Assembly: GCA_942159475.1 (NCBI GenBank)
Contig: OW804096.1
Span: 133,848,941 to 133,912,940 of the forward strand
DNA: 64,000 bases
DNA from: Sthenelais limicola
Lineage: Eukaryota; Annelida; Polychaeta; Phyllodocida; Sigalionidae
Reading direction: 5' to 3'
The notes beneath the pieces were generated by a model, which was not told the DNA's origin, did not search any database, and saw only the letters and a program-made list of their open reading frames with translations. Both the position numbers and the translations under genes were made by a program. Numbering within the stretch: position 1 is the stretch's first letter; each line of letters opens with the position of its first letter. Shown in pieces: positions 11,101 to 22,797 of this stretch.

Positions 11101-14100
11101 AAAAATCTGACCCATATTTAGTAAGGGATAATCCCTGGAGGTTTTGTGAATATATCAGTGTACAGTCTTTTTTTCATTGAAACCCTGCATATGCCTTTAA
11201 AAAATCAAATTATTGTTTAAACACACCACCAATGGACATGTCCAGTTCAAGTGAACAAATGTTTTCATCAGTGAGTTTCTCTTTTTCCGGTCTTGATGAG
11301 TTGGTAGATTGATACTTGAGTAGTTGGTTCATGAAACAATCCTTCTCGCTTCCAAGTTCCTACAAGTAAATAATTCAATTACTTCCATGAAATAATCCTA
11401 TATATATATACTTCATGTATACAGGTCTCCCATAGCGCAGTCCCATAATCAAATGTATACTTCAGTTTTTAACACATTGCAGTAATTTGAGAAAAAGCAG
11501 ATATAGACAAACTGACCCTTCCTCTGTCTATTTCAAATCCAATAATATCCCTTGCGGACTCCCGGCATTCCATTACTCTATTGTACAGTTGTCTACAGGG
11601 GAAGAATCGAGTGATGGGAGCCAAATCTAGCAGCAATCCAGAAGGTGACATGCTTATTGCTTCATTTATATTCGTTTGCAAATGTATCAGGTCTGCAATA
11701 TATTGTTTGTCCATCTTCCTTCCATAAATCTGAAAAAATGAGAATCTGTGGTCAACGGTTTCCCTTCATGGGTATATCTCTTGGGCAAGTTTTTATTTAA
11801 GATAAGGAAATTAAAGTTGATATATCAATACGTTATCAGCTATGGGACAAAGTGAAATAATATTGGGAGAGGATTATTGATTATATAGGATATGGATTGG
11901 TGTTTGTCGACCTCACAACTTTACAATGGCATGCCACAAAGTCCAACTTAGTGTAAAAGACAGAACCAGAAGTTGGAGGTTGTTCTGATATAGAGGTTGG
12001 GACTCCCAGCAGAAAGATCAGATATGCATGGAGGTCCTGGCTTATAAACGGGCCACTACGGGATTTAAAATGGATACTGTACCAGTGAAGACATATTTTC
12101 AGTTATATATCGATGAACAATTGGATGGAAGTCAAATGGCTGCCCAGACTCAGCCAATTTGTCCAGTTCTTTCAACATATATGTTGTCAGCACATTGCAT
12201 TTCTCCTCTAGTAAAACCAGCTGTTTACCATAAGGCTAGAAACAAACAATTGGAGTATTGTCAATACAAGTGATTTCATCTATTTCAGGCCAGGGATATG
12301 CATTGCATAAATTAAAAAGATGCAAACACTGATAGTTTGCTCAAAAGATTACTCCTCATATGTTCTAACAGAATTCTAATAAATTCAAATATAGATGAAA
12401 ATTCCAGGAACACTAATGAAAATGTTGATGTTTGCAGTACAAATACAATGATTTAGATTAAGGGTTGTAGATGTGTGATATGTTTCAGGAAAATGAGTCA
12501 CAACTCGCAAAATTGATATTTTTCAGTGTTTTTTTTGTGTGTTTTTTTTTACAACATCTCTTCATTGTAGTCTGTAGTCTGAGCGTTTAGCACCTATAGT
12601 CATACAAAGCTATGTAACAAATCTCAGCACATTCTATTAAATATATCATTGCAATTTGAAGGCCTTTGTATGTACTATATTTAGTTACTTTACTGGTATT
12701 TACCAATCCATAAACATTGCAACCTTTTTTTACAAAAATAAAAATATCAAACTTAGAATATAGAAATACATATTAGGTGTCTATCATTGGAATCAGGTTG
12801 ATGTCATCTTTTCAAATACGGTGATATCTCAAAATCCGTATTTGGCGACTTATGACTCATTTTCCTGGAACGGATCACATTTAGTTTAAGGTTATAGATT
12901 TACTTTGAGTGCTTGCATTACGCGATGCTTCATCCTAGACCAGTTTGGAGATACTGAACCACATAGCACATCATCACCAAATATAGTTTTAAGTCGGAAC
13001 ACATTAGGTTTCCCAGCAAAACAATCACTTTGTGTAATAAGACCTTCATAGATGCTCTCATAGTCATTCAGTATGATTGTATCGTCACCAAAAAGCTACC
13101 AAAATGGAAGAGATAGTTTAATAACAATTTGTTCACATTGTTGCACAACAGGTGAGTGTTAACGTTTAAATTGTGTGCAGTATTGATGTTTGAATAGACC
13201 CTATTGGCGGGAAAAAGAGCAATAAGCAGGGAGGCAAGAAGTAGGCACATTTAGTGAACTGCTATTTGGAGTAGGTAAAGGCCAGTCAAGCATAGGCTAT
13301 TACAGGTTTCAGCAGGAGAAATTCCTCTGGAATATCAGAATGTCTGAATCTTTGGCAGGTAGTCTGATTAAAAGGACCCAAAACACCCCGAAGGAAGTGT
13401 GTGGAATTGCCATTCAGCTGAAGCAACTGTTCGAAAAACTAAAACGGTAACAAAGAACAGAGATTGGAAGGTAGCTAAATTGGGCCCGCCTGGAATGATT
13501 GATAAGACATCTTCTAAATCTACATTATTACTGAATTATAGCAGAGGTTAAAAGTAAACAGATGTAACAATGACCAATATAAATGACAGAACTAAAGGTA
13601 AACCAAACTTATGTATAATTTGTACAGTGTTACAATGAATAAATGAATTAATGGGTCCATAGCTCTATGAATCCCTGGCAGGACAAATGTTACAAATAAC
13701 GTTATATAGAGTACCAAACAACATAAAGGCAGCAATTATAGCAACACAATATCATCAAGAAAATCAGCAACCATCAAAAGAACTGACCTAACAGTCAGAT
13801 ATAATCAACCAGTTGTAATACCAACTGCAATGAAGAAGTTTCAATTGAGACAATGCAGTGATAAACCTATCAACATTTATAGTTCCTCTTTTTGATGAAT
13901 TTCAAACTCCAGTACATTCCAGTGATTGGCTGAGTTTATGTTTTTTAAGGTTTCAGCAAGTAAGTGTCAGCAATAAGTTGGCATTCAACGTTGGCATTCA
14001 GGCTATGAATAGAAAACACAACTCAGCATTCTGCCACCTCAATTTCAGAGGCATTCGGGTACACATCGCAGGGATTTTATGCTCCAGCAAATTGTTAAAA

Positions 14101-15622
14101 ATTGCTATTTTTACTTGAAAAACATGAAATTCAGAAAGAGCATCCTTTTCTACCCCTAAGTATGTGTTTACATCAAGGTCAGTCATTAAATAAGGCATAT
14201 ATGAGTGACATTTGTTTAGTATGCCTAAGTAAACAATAAAAAATATGGCCAAAGCTGGCAAAGTAAGCCTACATTATTGCTTTGTAGGCGGCGCAGGGAA
14301 ATTACGCTCTGGTGAAATAATGAAAAAAAAACGCTATTTCTACTCCAAATACATTGCCAATAGTTGAGATTCAGAAAGGGCGTGCTTTTCTGCGCCCAAA
14401 TAATGTGGTTTTATCAACTCTTGAATTTGAATGAGAAAGATATGAGGAAAACTTGAGGCCTAGCCTACTGTTCTGTTGTTAGACCTACAAAAGTTGGACA
14501 AATTTTCAGCGAAAGTTGAGGGTAAAATTACATTGACTGAGCAGATGGGAAAATGCTAAACTAGCAAAAAAATAATGCTGCTATGAAGTAAGAAAGAAGT
14601 AATTTCCCTCAAGAATAGATCAAAATCAAATTCAAAATGTGTAATTCATAGGGATATAGGCCTATGTAAGGTAAAGGATATATAGCCCCTGAAATCCTTT
14701 TGCAATACGCAATATTGTACCAACAATTGTGACGTCTTCTAATTTACACTACATTAGTAACACACGTTGTACCTGACAATGCTTTTTCCCGCATATGTCT
14801 GTTGTGGTTGGAGGTTAGTAGAATTAGTCGGGGGAAACTTTTTTCTCCTTGGTCACAACTACAGTTTCTTGTATGGTTGAATTATTCTTAGATTTCTTTG
14901 ACTTTTTACATAGTAGGTCATAAAAAAGGAGCTTTTTAAAGGCTCATTGAATTACTGTCCATCTGGTAAAGACATGTTTGTTGGAATTTAAAAGGTTGAA
15001 TAACATTCATTGGTCCAGACATGGAAACTAGCAATAGGGATTTTTATTTACAGGTAGGTCAACCCTTGGATAGATATGCACTAATAATTGTTATTCTTTA
15101 TGGAAATGTGTAATGGGAAACATGTATACGCTTATATCAATGTTCTGGAATACAAAGTCTTGTTCAAATTTTTACAGTCACAGTTGCAGTGTAATTCTCA
15201 CTAGAATAAAAATCCCTTAATCAATGTACCAAATTTCTACACTGACTATTATTGGCAGGGATGGGTATCTGAGTTATCCTAAGCAATATATCTAATTACT
15301 TTATAAGCAATTGGCCATAAAGAAATAACATTATTTTTTGTGCATAACAAAGTATTCAAAATACTTAATAAAATTAATGTCCTAATGTATACCACCATTA
15401 GAATGATAAAGCAGCCTTCACCTTACAGTGGACAATGTTTCCATGCTCGGCTGCCCACCTTTCAGCACTAAAGTGTAATCCTCGTTTGTCTATGTTAAAA
15501 GCAACTCCTATGAAGGGTAGGCCTTTTGGTCCTGGAGGTAACTGTAACTTGGCCCTCATAAACCACTTGATTATTATAGAGATGCTGACTAATACAATGA
15601 TTGCAATTGTAATGGAGTCCAT
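7943..15622 (-). CDS. Cytochrome P450, clan 2 type, complete eight-exon gene
   Basis: Microsomal haem monooxygenase. Exons in order on the minus strand: 15622-15422, 13095-12904, 12235-12083, 11729-11517, 11359-11227, 9936-9677, 8712-8588, 8153-7943. They join in phase throughout and give 495 codons plus stop, the normal family length. Seen in the product: N-terminal membrane anchor, proline hinge [11 protein letters not shown], helix C WSRMKHR, an I-helix joined across exons 5/6 (SIGGTTSST), helix K ETLR, meander FRPDRF, and the haem-binding loop [11 protein letters not shown] with its cysteine ligand. The anchor and motif style fit animal clan 2 (CYP1/CYP2/CYP17-like); subfamily and substrate cannot be told. 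Introns hold MITEs and hairpins but no exon is broken, so it is probably functional. Confidence 0.93.
8588..8712 (-). CDS. P450 exon 7: meander with FxPxRF
   Basis: 41 codons plus two bases. Contains [11 protein letters not shown] and [10 protein letters not shown], the PERF-like region. Acceptor AAATAG, donor GTATTG. Confidence 0.92.
9193..9322. repeat. Hairpin repeat in a P450 intron
   Basis: The left arm CGACTCTTCACCGGGTGG through CTGGTGAACAGGAAGT (about 9193-9232) is the inverted counterpart of the right arm ACTTCCGCTTCACCAGG through GTGAACAAGTCG (about 9271-9322). The spacer is about 40 bases. Confidence 0.75.
9677..9936 (-). CDS. P450 exon 6: end of helix I to helix K
   Basis: Two bases complete the split Gly codon, then 86 codons. 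Gives [13 protein letters not shown] (I helix) and the ExxR motif as YETLR. Donor GTAAGT. Confidence 0.92.
10876..11117. mobile_element. Small MITE in a P450 intron
   Basis: Terminal inverted repeats of about 25 bases: ATATGGGTCAGATTTT-AGAA at the left and TTCT-AAAATCTGACCCATAT at the right, enclosing about 240 bases of AT-rich non-coding DNA. Confidence 0.7.
11227..11359 (-). CDS. P450 exon 5: helix H to start of helix I
   Basis: 44 codons plus one base (phase 1 exit). Contains [16 protein letters not shown], the start of the oxygen-binding I helix. Acceptor TTGTAG, donor GTGTGT. Confidence 0.88.
11517..11729 (-). CDS. P450 exon 4: helix F-G region
   Basis: 71 codons in phase 0. Begins [10 protein letters not shown] and includes [12 protein letters not shown], a typical F-G region segment. 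Acceptor TTTCAG, donor GTCAGT after GGAAG. Confidence 0.9.
12083..12235 (-). CDS. P450 exon 3: helix D to E region
   Basis: 51 codons in phase 0, flanked by TTTCTAG and GTACAG. Reads [18 protein letters not shown] then [18 protein letters not shown], matching the usual P450 stretch before the helix F region. No start codon occurs in the exon's frame, so it is easily overlooked in an ORF scan. Confidence 0.88.
12475..12878. mobile_element. MITE of the GTGATATGTTTCAGG family, copy 1
   Basis: Terminal repeats of about 37 bases: left GTGATATGTTTCAGGAAAAT, right the inverted form ending GGATCAC, with GACTTATGACTCATTTTCC inside. It is closely related to the element at 25936-26342 and about the same size (404 versus 407 bp). 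No coding capacity. It sits in the intron between P450 exons 2 and 3. Confidence 0.8.
12904..13095 (-). CDS. P450 exon 2: helix B to helix C
   Basis: 64 codons in phase 0, starting [13 protein letters not shown] and containing the helix C W-x-x-x-R pattern (WSRMKHR). Acceptor TGGTAG, donor GTAAAT. Confidence 0.9.
13260..14050. other. P450 intron DNA without a recognised feature
   Basis: Part of the first intron. I see no conserved coding segment; short ORFs at 13858-14118 look random. Confidence 0.5.
14055..14455. repeat. Imperfect tandem duplication in P450 intron 1
   Basis: Two related units of about 200-235 bases share CGCAGGGA-TTA-GCTC, GCTATTTTTAC/GCTATTTCTAC, ATTCAGAAAG-GC and CTTTTCTRC (about 14070-14230 and about 14293-14450). 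Non-coding. Confidence 0.55.
14460..15397. other. P450 intron 1 remainder
   Basis: AT-rich intronic DNA with no repeat ends or ORF that I can support. Confidence 0.5.
15422..15622 (-). CDS. P450 exon 1: start, membrane anchor and proline hinge
   Basis: The start ATG at 15622 opens [12 protein letters not shown], a hydrophobic anchor of about 20 residues, then PPGPKGLP. An upstream in-frame codon exists, but the second Met gives the usual anchor length. Donor GTGAAG follows a complete Lys codon (phase 0). Confidence 0.9.
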
Positions 15623-15659
15623 TTTGAAGATTAAAACAAACCAAATCAAACAATTAATT

Positions 15660-16328
15660 TAGGTTCTAAGCCTTGTCTTTTATCCTCTCCTTCAAGTCAG
15701 TCAATGTGCTTCTGACCTTGTCAGTCTCTTGAAAACCCTTTTGGGGATGGTCTCCATTAACCACTTGAGGCAGGTATTATGTATGACATGGTAATGCTGG
15801 GGGATGTTGTTTGTGAAAATCCTAATAATATCCTCACTTGTGCTGTTGCTTGGCGTAATCATTCTACCAATTTCTACTTCTAATTCTACTTGATAACATG
15901 TATAACAGGATGTAGGACATAATAAATAGAAATATTTGGGTGAAGTCTATCTCTCTGTATATTTGCCTGACTGGTTAATGAGGTCGCCTCACAGATAATT
16001 CCCTTAACAAGAAGAGTTTCAATGTGATGATGAAAGTTTGCTTACCCCTGGATACAACCTAGTAGTTATTACATTACAGAGAATTATTTACTTCAACAGT
16101 CTAAGCCGAGAAATAGTAATATTGATAGTGACATTTTGTGCTAAAAAGTATCAACATGATGTTGGTATCAACATTATTCTATACTAATCACACATCTGTA
16201 TATAAGTTATTTGATAGTAACAATTTTGGCATATACAATGTCTAAACCAAACATCTTTGGACATGGTTGGCCGAGGGATGAATTACAGTTGGCAATCGTC
16301 CTCTGCATCAATGTATGAATTTAGGTCC

Positions 16329-16372
<44 letters not shown>

Positions 16373-17159
16373 CTTTTATTCAAGATTCAAGATACAGTTA
16401 CAATCGTTATAGTATGATTCATGGTTTACACTACAGTTGGATCGACAACGCCCATATCGCAGCACGTGGCCGTGTTTACTTCTCGTCTATGACGTCACTG
16501 GCGGCTCAGCCAATCAACAGCTCCGAGCCCCGCCCACCTTGCCACGCCCATTCGTTCTAGCCACTTTGAACTCAGCAGCGGTAACGCTCACATCGTAGCA
16601 GTTTTTGTGAATTTTTTTTTTTCTTTATTATTCTTTGTATTGTATTGGGTACTAAATAAAGTGCTTTGCATGCCCAAACGGCACTACTGCCTCTGCTTAT
16701 CCTTCATATTAAATATATATGTCATCGTGTTTCCCCAAGACATCGTCAGACATGGCCACGCCCCCCTGCGCATATGTAGTTATAAAATCTAGGAAGTGGG
16801 TTAGGACCTCTGCATTAATGCAGGTCTTCCAACGACCTCCCATATGAATGCGACAAATGTAATCTAAGTTAGATTTAAATAGATCATATATGTATCTCTC
16901 TCATGTAGAGAGCAACAAATCTGATTACACTAGGTGATGGTTGTGGTCAATTTGTATTCCTAAAATACAACATATTCTCATTTAAGCTGCGGTGGTGACT
17001 TGCTACTTGAACTCCTGAATTCCACAGTACTACAGCTTGAAAGTCTTATATATTGGTTGGTAGAACATTTCAGAAATCAAAGTCTTTTCAAAGTGACAAT
17101 GTGAGACACCTGTCTCTGTGTTGTCTGCATTATAGATATTCAATCCAAAGTATTTTCTG
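15660..17159. other. P450 upstream region; (TA)n microsatellite inside
   Basis: Presumed promoter side of the P450 gene. A (TA)n tract lies at about 16331-16369. A locally GC-richer stretch at 16440-16580 could be a promoter-like island, but no start site or ORF supports this. Confidence 0.4.
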
Positions 17160-18060
17160 TTTCCGATGGTGTTCAACTGTTTAGTAAGACTTCATGTCCA
17201 GAGGAAGACAATTACCCCAATACATTTCATTCTCACATCTTTGTACGCATATTTTGTAAGTTATTTAGTAAGACTGAGATGGCAAGGCACTTTCTTCATT
17301 TCACATGCAGTGGAAGGAACCCCTAATCGTTGCAAGGTGATACATTCAGGTCTCCATACCTTCTTGGAGGGACACTTAAGATCTTGTGCAACTCATGGAA
17401 AGGTAAGCAATAAATCTAGCAATAGTGTAGTTGTCGGCTGGTACAGGCGGCAGGCCATATGAATGACAAAAGTTGATGAATTTGCGCCATTGAGAAGCCC
17501 TTGTCTTCTGCGTCGAAGTAGCCCAGGCATGATTGACATAGAAAGCCAACCTGCTATCTATATCCCTCAAGGAAATCAGTCGCACTGCAACATAAACCAG
17601 AGGTTTGATTAGAGATGTCATCCTGCATCTTCCAACAGGAGAGTCTGTCAGCCAACACATTATCAGCACAACACCAGCACCAACACCAGCAATGTGACGA
17701 GCATTTAGATGAATATTGTACATCACACACACCCAGAAGATATCTCTTATAAAGCTCATACAGGTAGTATTGGCCGAAACACCTTTATTAATGAGCTGGC
17801 GCACTTGCAGATTGTCTGTATAAACCACCAGGTGGCGGTTCCTGTAGCTAGGAGCAAAACGGATAACCCCCAGCCACACTGGAATTACTTCCAATACATT
17901 CATGTGAGAGTCAAAGTTATCTGGGAAATTAAAGTTGTACCAGTGTTCATGAGAAGAATCAAGGAGATCAGCTCCGAGGTGGGTATCTACTGAATTGAAG
18001 TATCCTACTTTCCAATCACGACCCATCCATAGGCCATAACCTACTTTTTTTTAAAAAATG
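17160..18060 (-). pseudogene. DIRS-like retrotransposon fragment (RNase H and start of tyrosine recombinase)
   Basis: The minus-strand ORF 18026-17376 (216 codons) has an RNase H-like segment (MNVLEVIPVWLGV, HLVVYTDNLQVRQLINKG, LNARHIAGVG) followed by a SAM-like core-binding segment of a tyrosine recombinase (TRASQWRKFINFC, TIARFIAYLS). That order is characteristic of DIRS-group elements, which integrate with a tyrosine recombinase in place of a DDE integrase. The RT upstream and the catalytic R-H-R-Y recombinase domain downstream are absent, so the copy is defective. Confidence 0.65.
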
Positions 18061-18165
18061 TTTATTCGACAAGATTTCACATGATGTGATACATTTCAAT
18101 CACTGAAGATGAATCTGTGAAGAATGATGGACCACTACCATAATTATATTGGATCATATGGTTAC

Positions 18166-18365
18166 CTCCGTTGAATACCTGTAGATAACTTCTCCACCAG
18201 TTGAGGTCTTTGACAAAACAGTTGGTACACTTCAGATAAGAATGTGGGCTTATACCAGAAATTCATTTTAGTCAAAAATATTCCTATCTGTCCTATTACA
18301 GAGGCAGTCAATACTACCAGACCAACGGAAAAGCACTCTATTGATTCAGTTATCCAGAGCGCCAT
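18166..18365 (-). CDS. Candidate first exon of an unknown small membrane protein
   Basis: ATG at 18365 (context GCAGATGGC) opens 66 codons with one clear hydrophobic span (VGLVVLTASVIGQIGIFL) and then an amphipathic stretch (SEVYQLFCQRPQLVEKL). It ends at a plausible donor (CGGAG then GTAACC, phase 2). The TM-then-short-helix layout loosely recalls small mitochondrial inner-membrane assembly factors, but that is a guess. No second exon was found; the DIRS fragment would lie in the first intron. Confidence 0.35.
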
Positions 18366-18399
18366 CTGCAACAACCTGTAGGCTGCCAGATCAAAGACA

Positions 18400-19560
18400 A
18401 ACTACCAGAAAAAAGACTTCAGTATGCCGACGCTGCCCTAATTGGGGACTTTCTCCTTTAAACATCATAATTGACACCAAACGTGACTTGTATTGTCAAG
18501 GTGCAAGTTAAAAACTTGTATTGAATAGTTAAAAAAAAACAATACACATGATATTCATGCATCCCTTCCATGTTGAAGCTGTTTAAGAAACTATGGGAAC
18601 TGCAATGCATTTCCAAGGTGTGTTACAAATATAGTTTGCAAGTATTCAATTTGTGTTCTAGTTTTTTAGTTTGTGTTCTAGTGTTCTAGTTTTTTTTATA
18701 TGGTTCATATAGAAGGTTATTGTAGAAAATTGTGATAATCACTAACCAATCAACAATCTGCCTCCAAGATGTCTGGGACAGTAATACCTGATATGTAGAT
18801 CCATAGATGGTCGTTGTGCCCACAATACCAAATATGAAGTATCACATGAATATACTATAAATGCAAAGGGTATATGGTCCATTCCTACGAAATGGGCCCA
18901 GTGGCCTTTTCCCTACCTTTGGTCCCTCTATGCCTCATATCGCAGTGTAATATTCATTGATATTAAAACAAAAGATACTGACAGATTCGTCTGGGCATCA
19001 GAATTCCTCTGATATATACATTATTATAGGGCTGGTGGATATTTAATGTGTTAAAACCCTTTAAAATCGAAATTTTCATAGAAAAATGTCAATGATTAAA
19101 CATAAGGGACTTGGTGATTCAGAAATTTACATCAATTTGTGTTTTTCATTTCTGATTAATTTGGCTCAGTCACCAGGTTCAAATTTTTATGCATTTAAGT
19201 AACCCAAATTACTTTTTAACAAATTTATAGCACAAACAAAATTAAAAAGTCTTTTTTGTTGTTATTACATCGCACATGTTGCTCACTTTCATGCAATGAA
19301 CTTGTGGTATAACACAAGAATAAAAGTCATTTGATATATAAGCAAACCAATCTCTAACTTTTGATACCGAATGTGTCTCAATAGGACTGTTAGTATGGAT
19401 GTTATGCTTGTTTAAAAAAGTTCAATGGGAAAATGGCTAATTATGTCTGTTTTTACATCGCCACATGTATTGATTGTGCTTTTCCATCCTATTATTAAAA
19501 CACATTTATAACTAATATGAATACATTGGGCAATTGATTCTCTTGTTGCCAGTGTAACAT
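18400..19560. other. Intergenic DNA without a recognised feature
   Basis: AT-rich with no supported exon or repeat end. Confidence 0.5.
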
Positions 19561-19564
19561 GAAT

Positions 19565-20052
19565 GGTCTGAACAGATATGCCTTGTGCATAGAGAGTGAA
19601 AAGTTTTTACGTCGCACACTGCATGTTATTACGTCGCACGTTATTACGTCGCACGTCGCATTTGCTTAATAAAAGCAAAACTATTTAAGATAGAAAGTTT
19701 TAACATGTACCAGGCAAACCGCAATAATATCAGCTTTCTGCTGATATAAAATCATCCAGATTCCTTTAATGGTCTGAACAGAAATGTCTTGTGCATAGAG
19801 TGGAAAAACACCGATTTTAGGTCGCACGTTTTTACGTCGCACGTTTTTAGGTTGTAACATTTGCTTGATAGAGCCAAGACTATTTAAAATAGAATGTTGT
19901 AACATATAGCAAACGAATCGCAAGAATATCAGCTTTCTGCTGATGTAAATTGATCCTGATCCCTTGAATGCTTTCAACAGATATGCCTTGTGCATAGAGA
20001 GGGAAAACACCCTTTTTTAGGTCACACATTTTTAGGTCGCACGTTTTTATGT
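19565..20052. repeat. Tandem repeat, period about 210 bases, 2.3 copies
   Basis: Three successive units start at about 19565, 19770 and 19972 with CAGA-ATG-CTTGTGCATAGAG and share GTCGCACGTTTTTA-type blocks and ATATCAGCTTTCTGCTGAT. The array abuts the truncated RT of LINE A at about 20050 and supplies the last residues of that ORF. Confidence 0.85.
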
Positions 20053-20651
20053 TGGTTAGTATTTTTGACTTGCAAGGAAAGGTTGTTTACATATATAGAA
20101 AATAGTATAGGGCCTAGGGTTGTACCTTGAGGAACACCGCAGGTAATAAGTTTGGCTTGGGAAATATGGTTATTAATATAAACCTGTTGCTTGCTATCTT
20201 TGAGGTAGTTGGTGACCCATAATAGTTCAGTACCTGCAAGTCCAATTTTCCCAAGTTTTTGTAATAATATTTGGTGATCGACAGTATCAAAGGTCTTTCT
20301 GAAATCCAGGTAGACTGCTCTACAGCATTTGTTATCATTGATTGCTTTATAAACCAAATCTAAGAAAGAGACTACAGTGTCATTCATGGAGTAACCAGCT
20401 CTGAATCCATATTGCTTCTCGTAAAGTATGTCATTGACATCAAGATGTGACATTAATTGTCTCTGGACAACCTTTTCGAGGATCTTAGCGGGCAAGCAGA
20501 TGCTAGTAATCGGCCGATAATTCCCAGGGCTAGTAGGCGCTCCTGCCTTGTATAAAGGTGTGACTCTGCCCAATTTCCATTTATTTGGAATCAGTCCAGA
20601 GGATAGAGACAACTCAACCAGAAACTTGAACTGGTCTAGTAAACACAACAA
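20022..20651 (-). pseudogene. LINE A reverse transcriptase, truncated before YxDD
   Basis: RT blocks 0-4 present: WKLGRVTPLYKAG, NYRPITSICLPAKILEKVV, LYEKQYGFRAGYS, VYLDFRKTFDTVDH (first catalytic Asp present; Ala to Thr change), CGVPQGTTLGPILFSIYVN. The next block (YADD), thumb and C-terminus are missing; the last residues come from the tandem repeat. This is the CR1/L2/Jockey-side RT style. Inactive. Confidence 0.9.
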
Positions 20652-20824
20652 TATCTTCTTAAGAAGTGAAGATTTCAGGTGTATTAAACCTGAGGATTTG
20701 TATTGCGGTAGATCCTTGATAATTTTTTTTAGAGTACCTTATCTGTGCAAAGTTGAAGGAAGGATAAGCCCTTTCCTCAGCAAGATTGCTGTTGAACGAC
20801 ATAAGTTCTGCATCATCTAGAGGG

Positions 20825-21697
20825 TTAATACCCTCGGCTAACTTGGTCGTTAAAACAATCAGGAACTTCTTCTGGCTTTAAAGTAACATTGTTGTTTTCA
20901 AGTGTTATATTCTCTTTTCTCTGGACCTTGTCTGGATTTATAAAAGGCTTCATTTTCTCCCAGAATTTATGGGGATCATCCGAGCAATGCTCAAGGGTGG
21001 CCTTTATATAATTATTCTTCAAGGATTTTGCTAATTTGTTCGTTTCTTTTCTTAGTTTTTTTGCTTGGTCAAAAAGGTCTGGTGAGTTATACTTTTTAGC
21101 AAGCTTAAAGAATTTGTCACGCTGTTTCATGAGGGCCAAAAGGTCACCATTAATCCATTTGCTTCTAGTGTGAACATTTTTGTACTCTCTGACAGGGCAC
21201 ATTCTATCAAGGATTGTATAAATAAGTTTCTCAAAATATTCCCAACACTCATCGGGATCACGCAGAGTGTAATAACGATTCCAGTTATGGTCTCTTAGTA
21301 TTTGGAGGAAAATCTCTTCATCAAAATTTGCATAACTCCTAGTACTAAACATGGTTTTATTGTACTTAGTTTTAATTTTTTTTCTGACAACGTAAATAGG
21401 GTTATGATCAGAGATGTTAATATTCATGACTCCAGATGAGAGGATATAATTGGAATTAGTGTAGATGTGGTTGGGTATTGTGGCAGTGGATGAAGTGACT
21501 CTAGTGGGCAAATTAATTAATTGGACCAATTGGTTTGCTTGGGATAATTTTATAAGTTCATTCGAAGATAGAGAATTATCGCCAAAGTTAATATTAAAGT
21601 CACCAAGCATAAATATTTCGTTGTTACTTGGGATTTCATCCAATATAATTTGAATAGCTTGAATCGCTACTTGATAATTCCCGCTAGGGGGGGGCAA
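20825..21697 (-). pseudogene. LINE A endonuclease C-terminal part and RT linker
   Basis: Continues the endonuclease with IFMLGDFNINFGD (catalytic D-x-N) and ISDHNPIYVV (S-D-H), followed by the endonuclease-RT linker (SKWINGDLLALMKQRDKFFK, KFWEKMKPFINP). The frame is lost at 20825. Confidence 0.88.
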
Positions 21698-22074
21698 TAG
21701 ACATTGAGGATGATCTTAGACTTCTGATTATTGTCAGATATTTTCAGGATTTGCACCTCTAGATCAGTGTTGCTAACATTGAAGTTTGAGTAAACAGTTG
21801 GGTCAAATTTTATGTCATCCTTAATATATAACGCCAAGCCACCCCCCTTAGCTCTACCACTAGCTCGATCAGACCTCACCAGTTTATAATTAGGTATCTC
21901 GAGTTGGATATTAGATACCCTGTCAGAGAGCCAAGTTTCGCAAAGCAGGAGCACCTCTACCTTTGACTTAGAGAGAAGGGTCTCTACCTCCTCCTGATTC
22001 CTCAGCAGACTCCGAATGTTCAGGCTCATAAACCTAAATCCCTTGCTACAGGCTAATGCGTGCAATTGTTGCAC
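21667..22074 (-). pseudogene. LINE A endonuclease, N-terminal part
   Basis: APE-type endonuclease: MSLNIRSLL (metal-binding Asn), LLLCETWLS (Glu), GGGLALYIKDDI. The frame breaks at a run of G (about 21686-21694) and resumes in the next ORF. Confidence 0.85.
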
Positions 22075-22797
22075 TGAATCAGGTGCTGTAGTTGTTATAA
22101 GACAAAACAGTATGATAATAAAACCAGGAAGGGATAAACCAACTTTTTGTGTTTATTCATAACATAATATTACTAAGATGTTACCGATGCGCAGACACAG
22201 GGGTATTTGATTATCATGAAACTGAGGATAGAGTTTCACTTTGAACTAATATAAAAAATGGAGTAGCCAACAACAATCGCCGTTAGAATATTATATAATA
22301 TAAAGTAAGTAAGGACAGATGAAGTGAGATCAGTAAACATTGCAAAATGATTCAGGGGCGACCAGCCAGGCAAATCACAAATCAGGAATATATATATACT
22401 TCAATATTTGTAGTAATGATAGCTATCAAAATATACAGTTTAGCAGAGAGTATAATAACCTGAGTAATACACAAATACGATTTAAATCACAATATGTTGG
22501 GCAGTATGGGTTGAGCATAGTCGAATACAATTTCATAACCGGAATTGGATCAAACTAAGTATATCACTGCCTCATATATAATGAGGAATATTAATTTATA
22601 ATTAGATAACATATTAACTGTGTTTAGTGATGTAATGAGTAGTTTTGACCGACCTCAGACGAAGTGATAAGAGTCTTCGTTTATATATGTCCTGATGTAA
22701 GATTAATATTATAAGAAGTTTCTCAGTCGTGAATAACTTTTACCCTCAAGAACATCGTAGATAGGTTTGGTTGAGATAAGAAGGGCTGTCAGCTGAT
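22075..22797. other. LINE A spacer between SGNH remnant and endonuclease ORF
   Basis: Non-coding, AT-rich; corresponds in position to the LINE B ORF2-ORF3 spacer. A TAACGGCGATTGTTG motif (minus, about 22267) loosely resembles the repeated motif found there. Confidence 0.5.

Noticed and set aside
13858..14261. ORFs on both strands in P450 intron 1
   Set aside because: Antisense pair over an imperfect duplication; no P450 or other motif.
19565..20052. CRISPR-like array
   Set aside because: Units are about 210 bases, repeated along their whole length with no unique spacers, in a eukaryotic genome: a tandem repeat.
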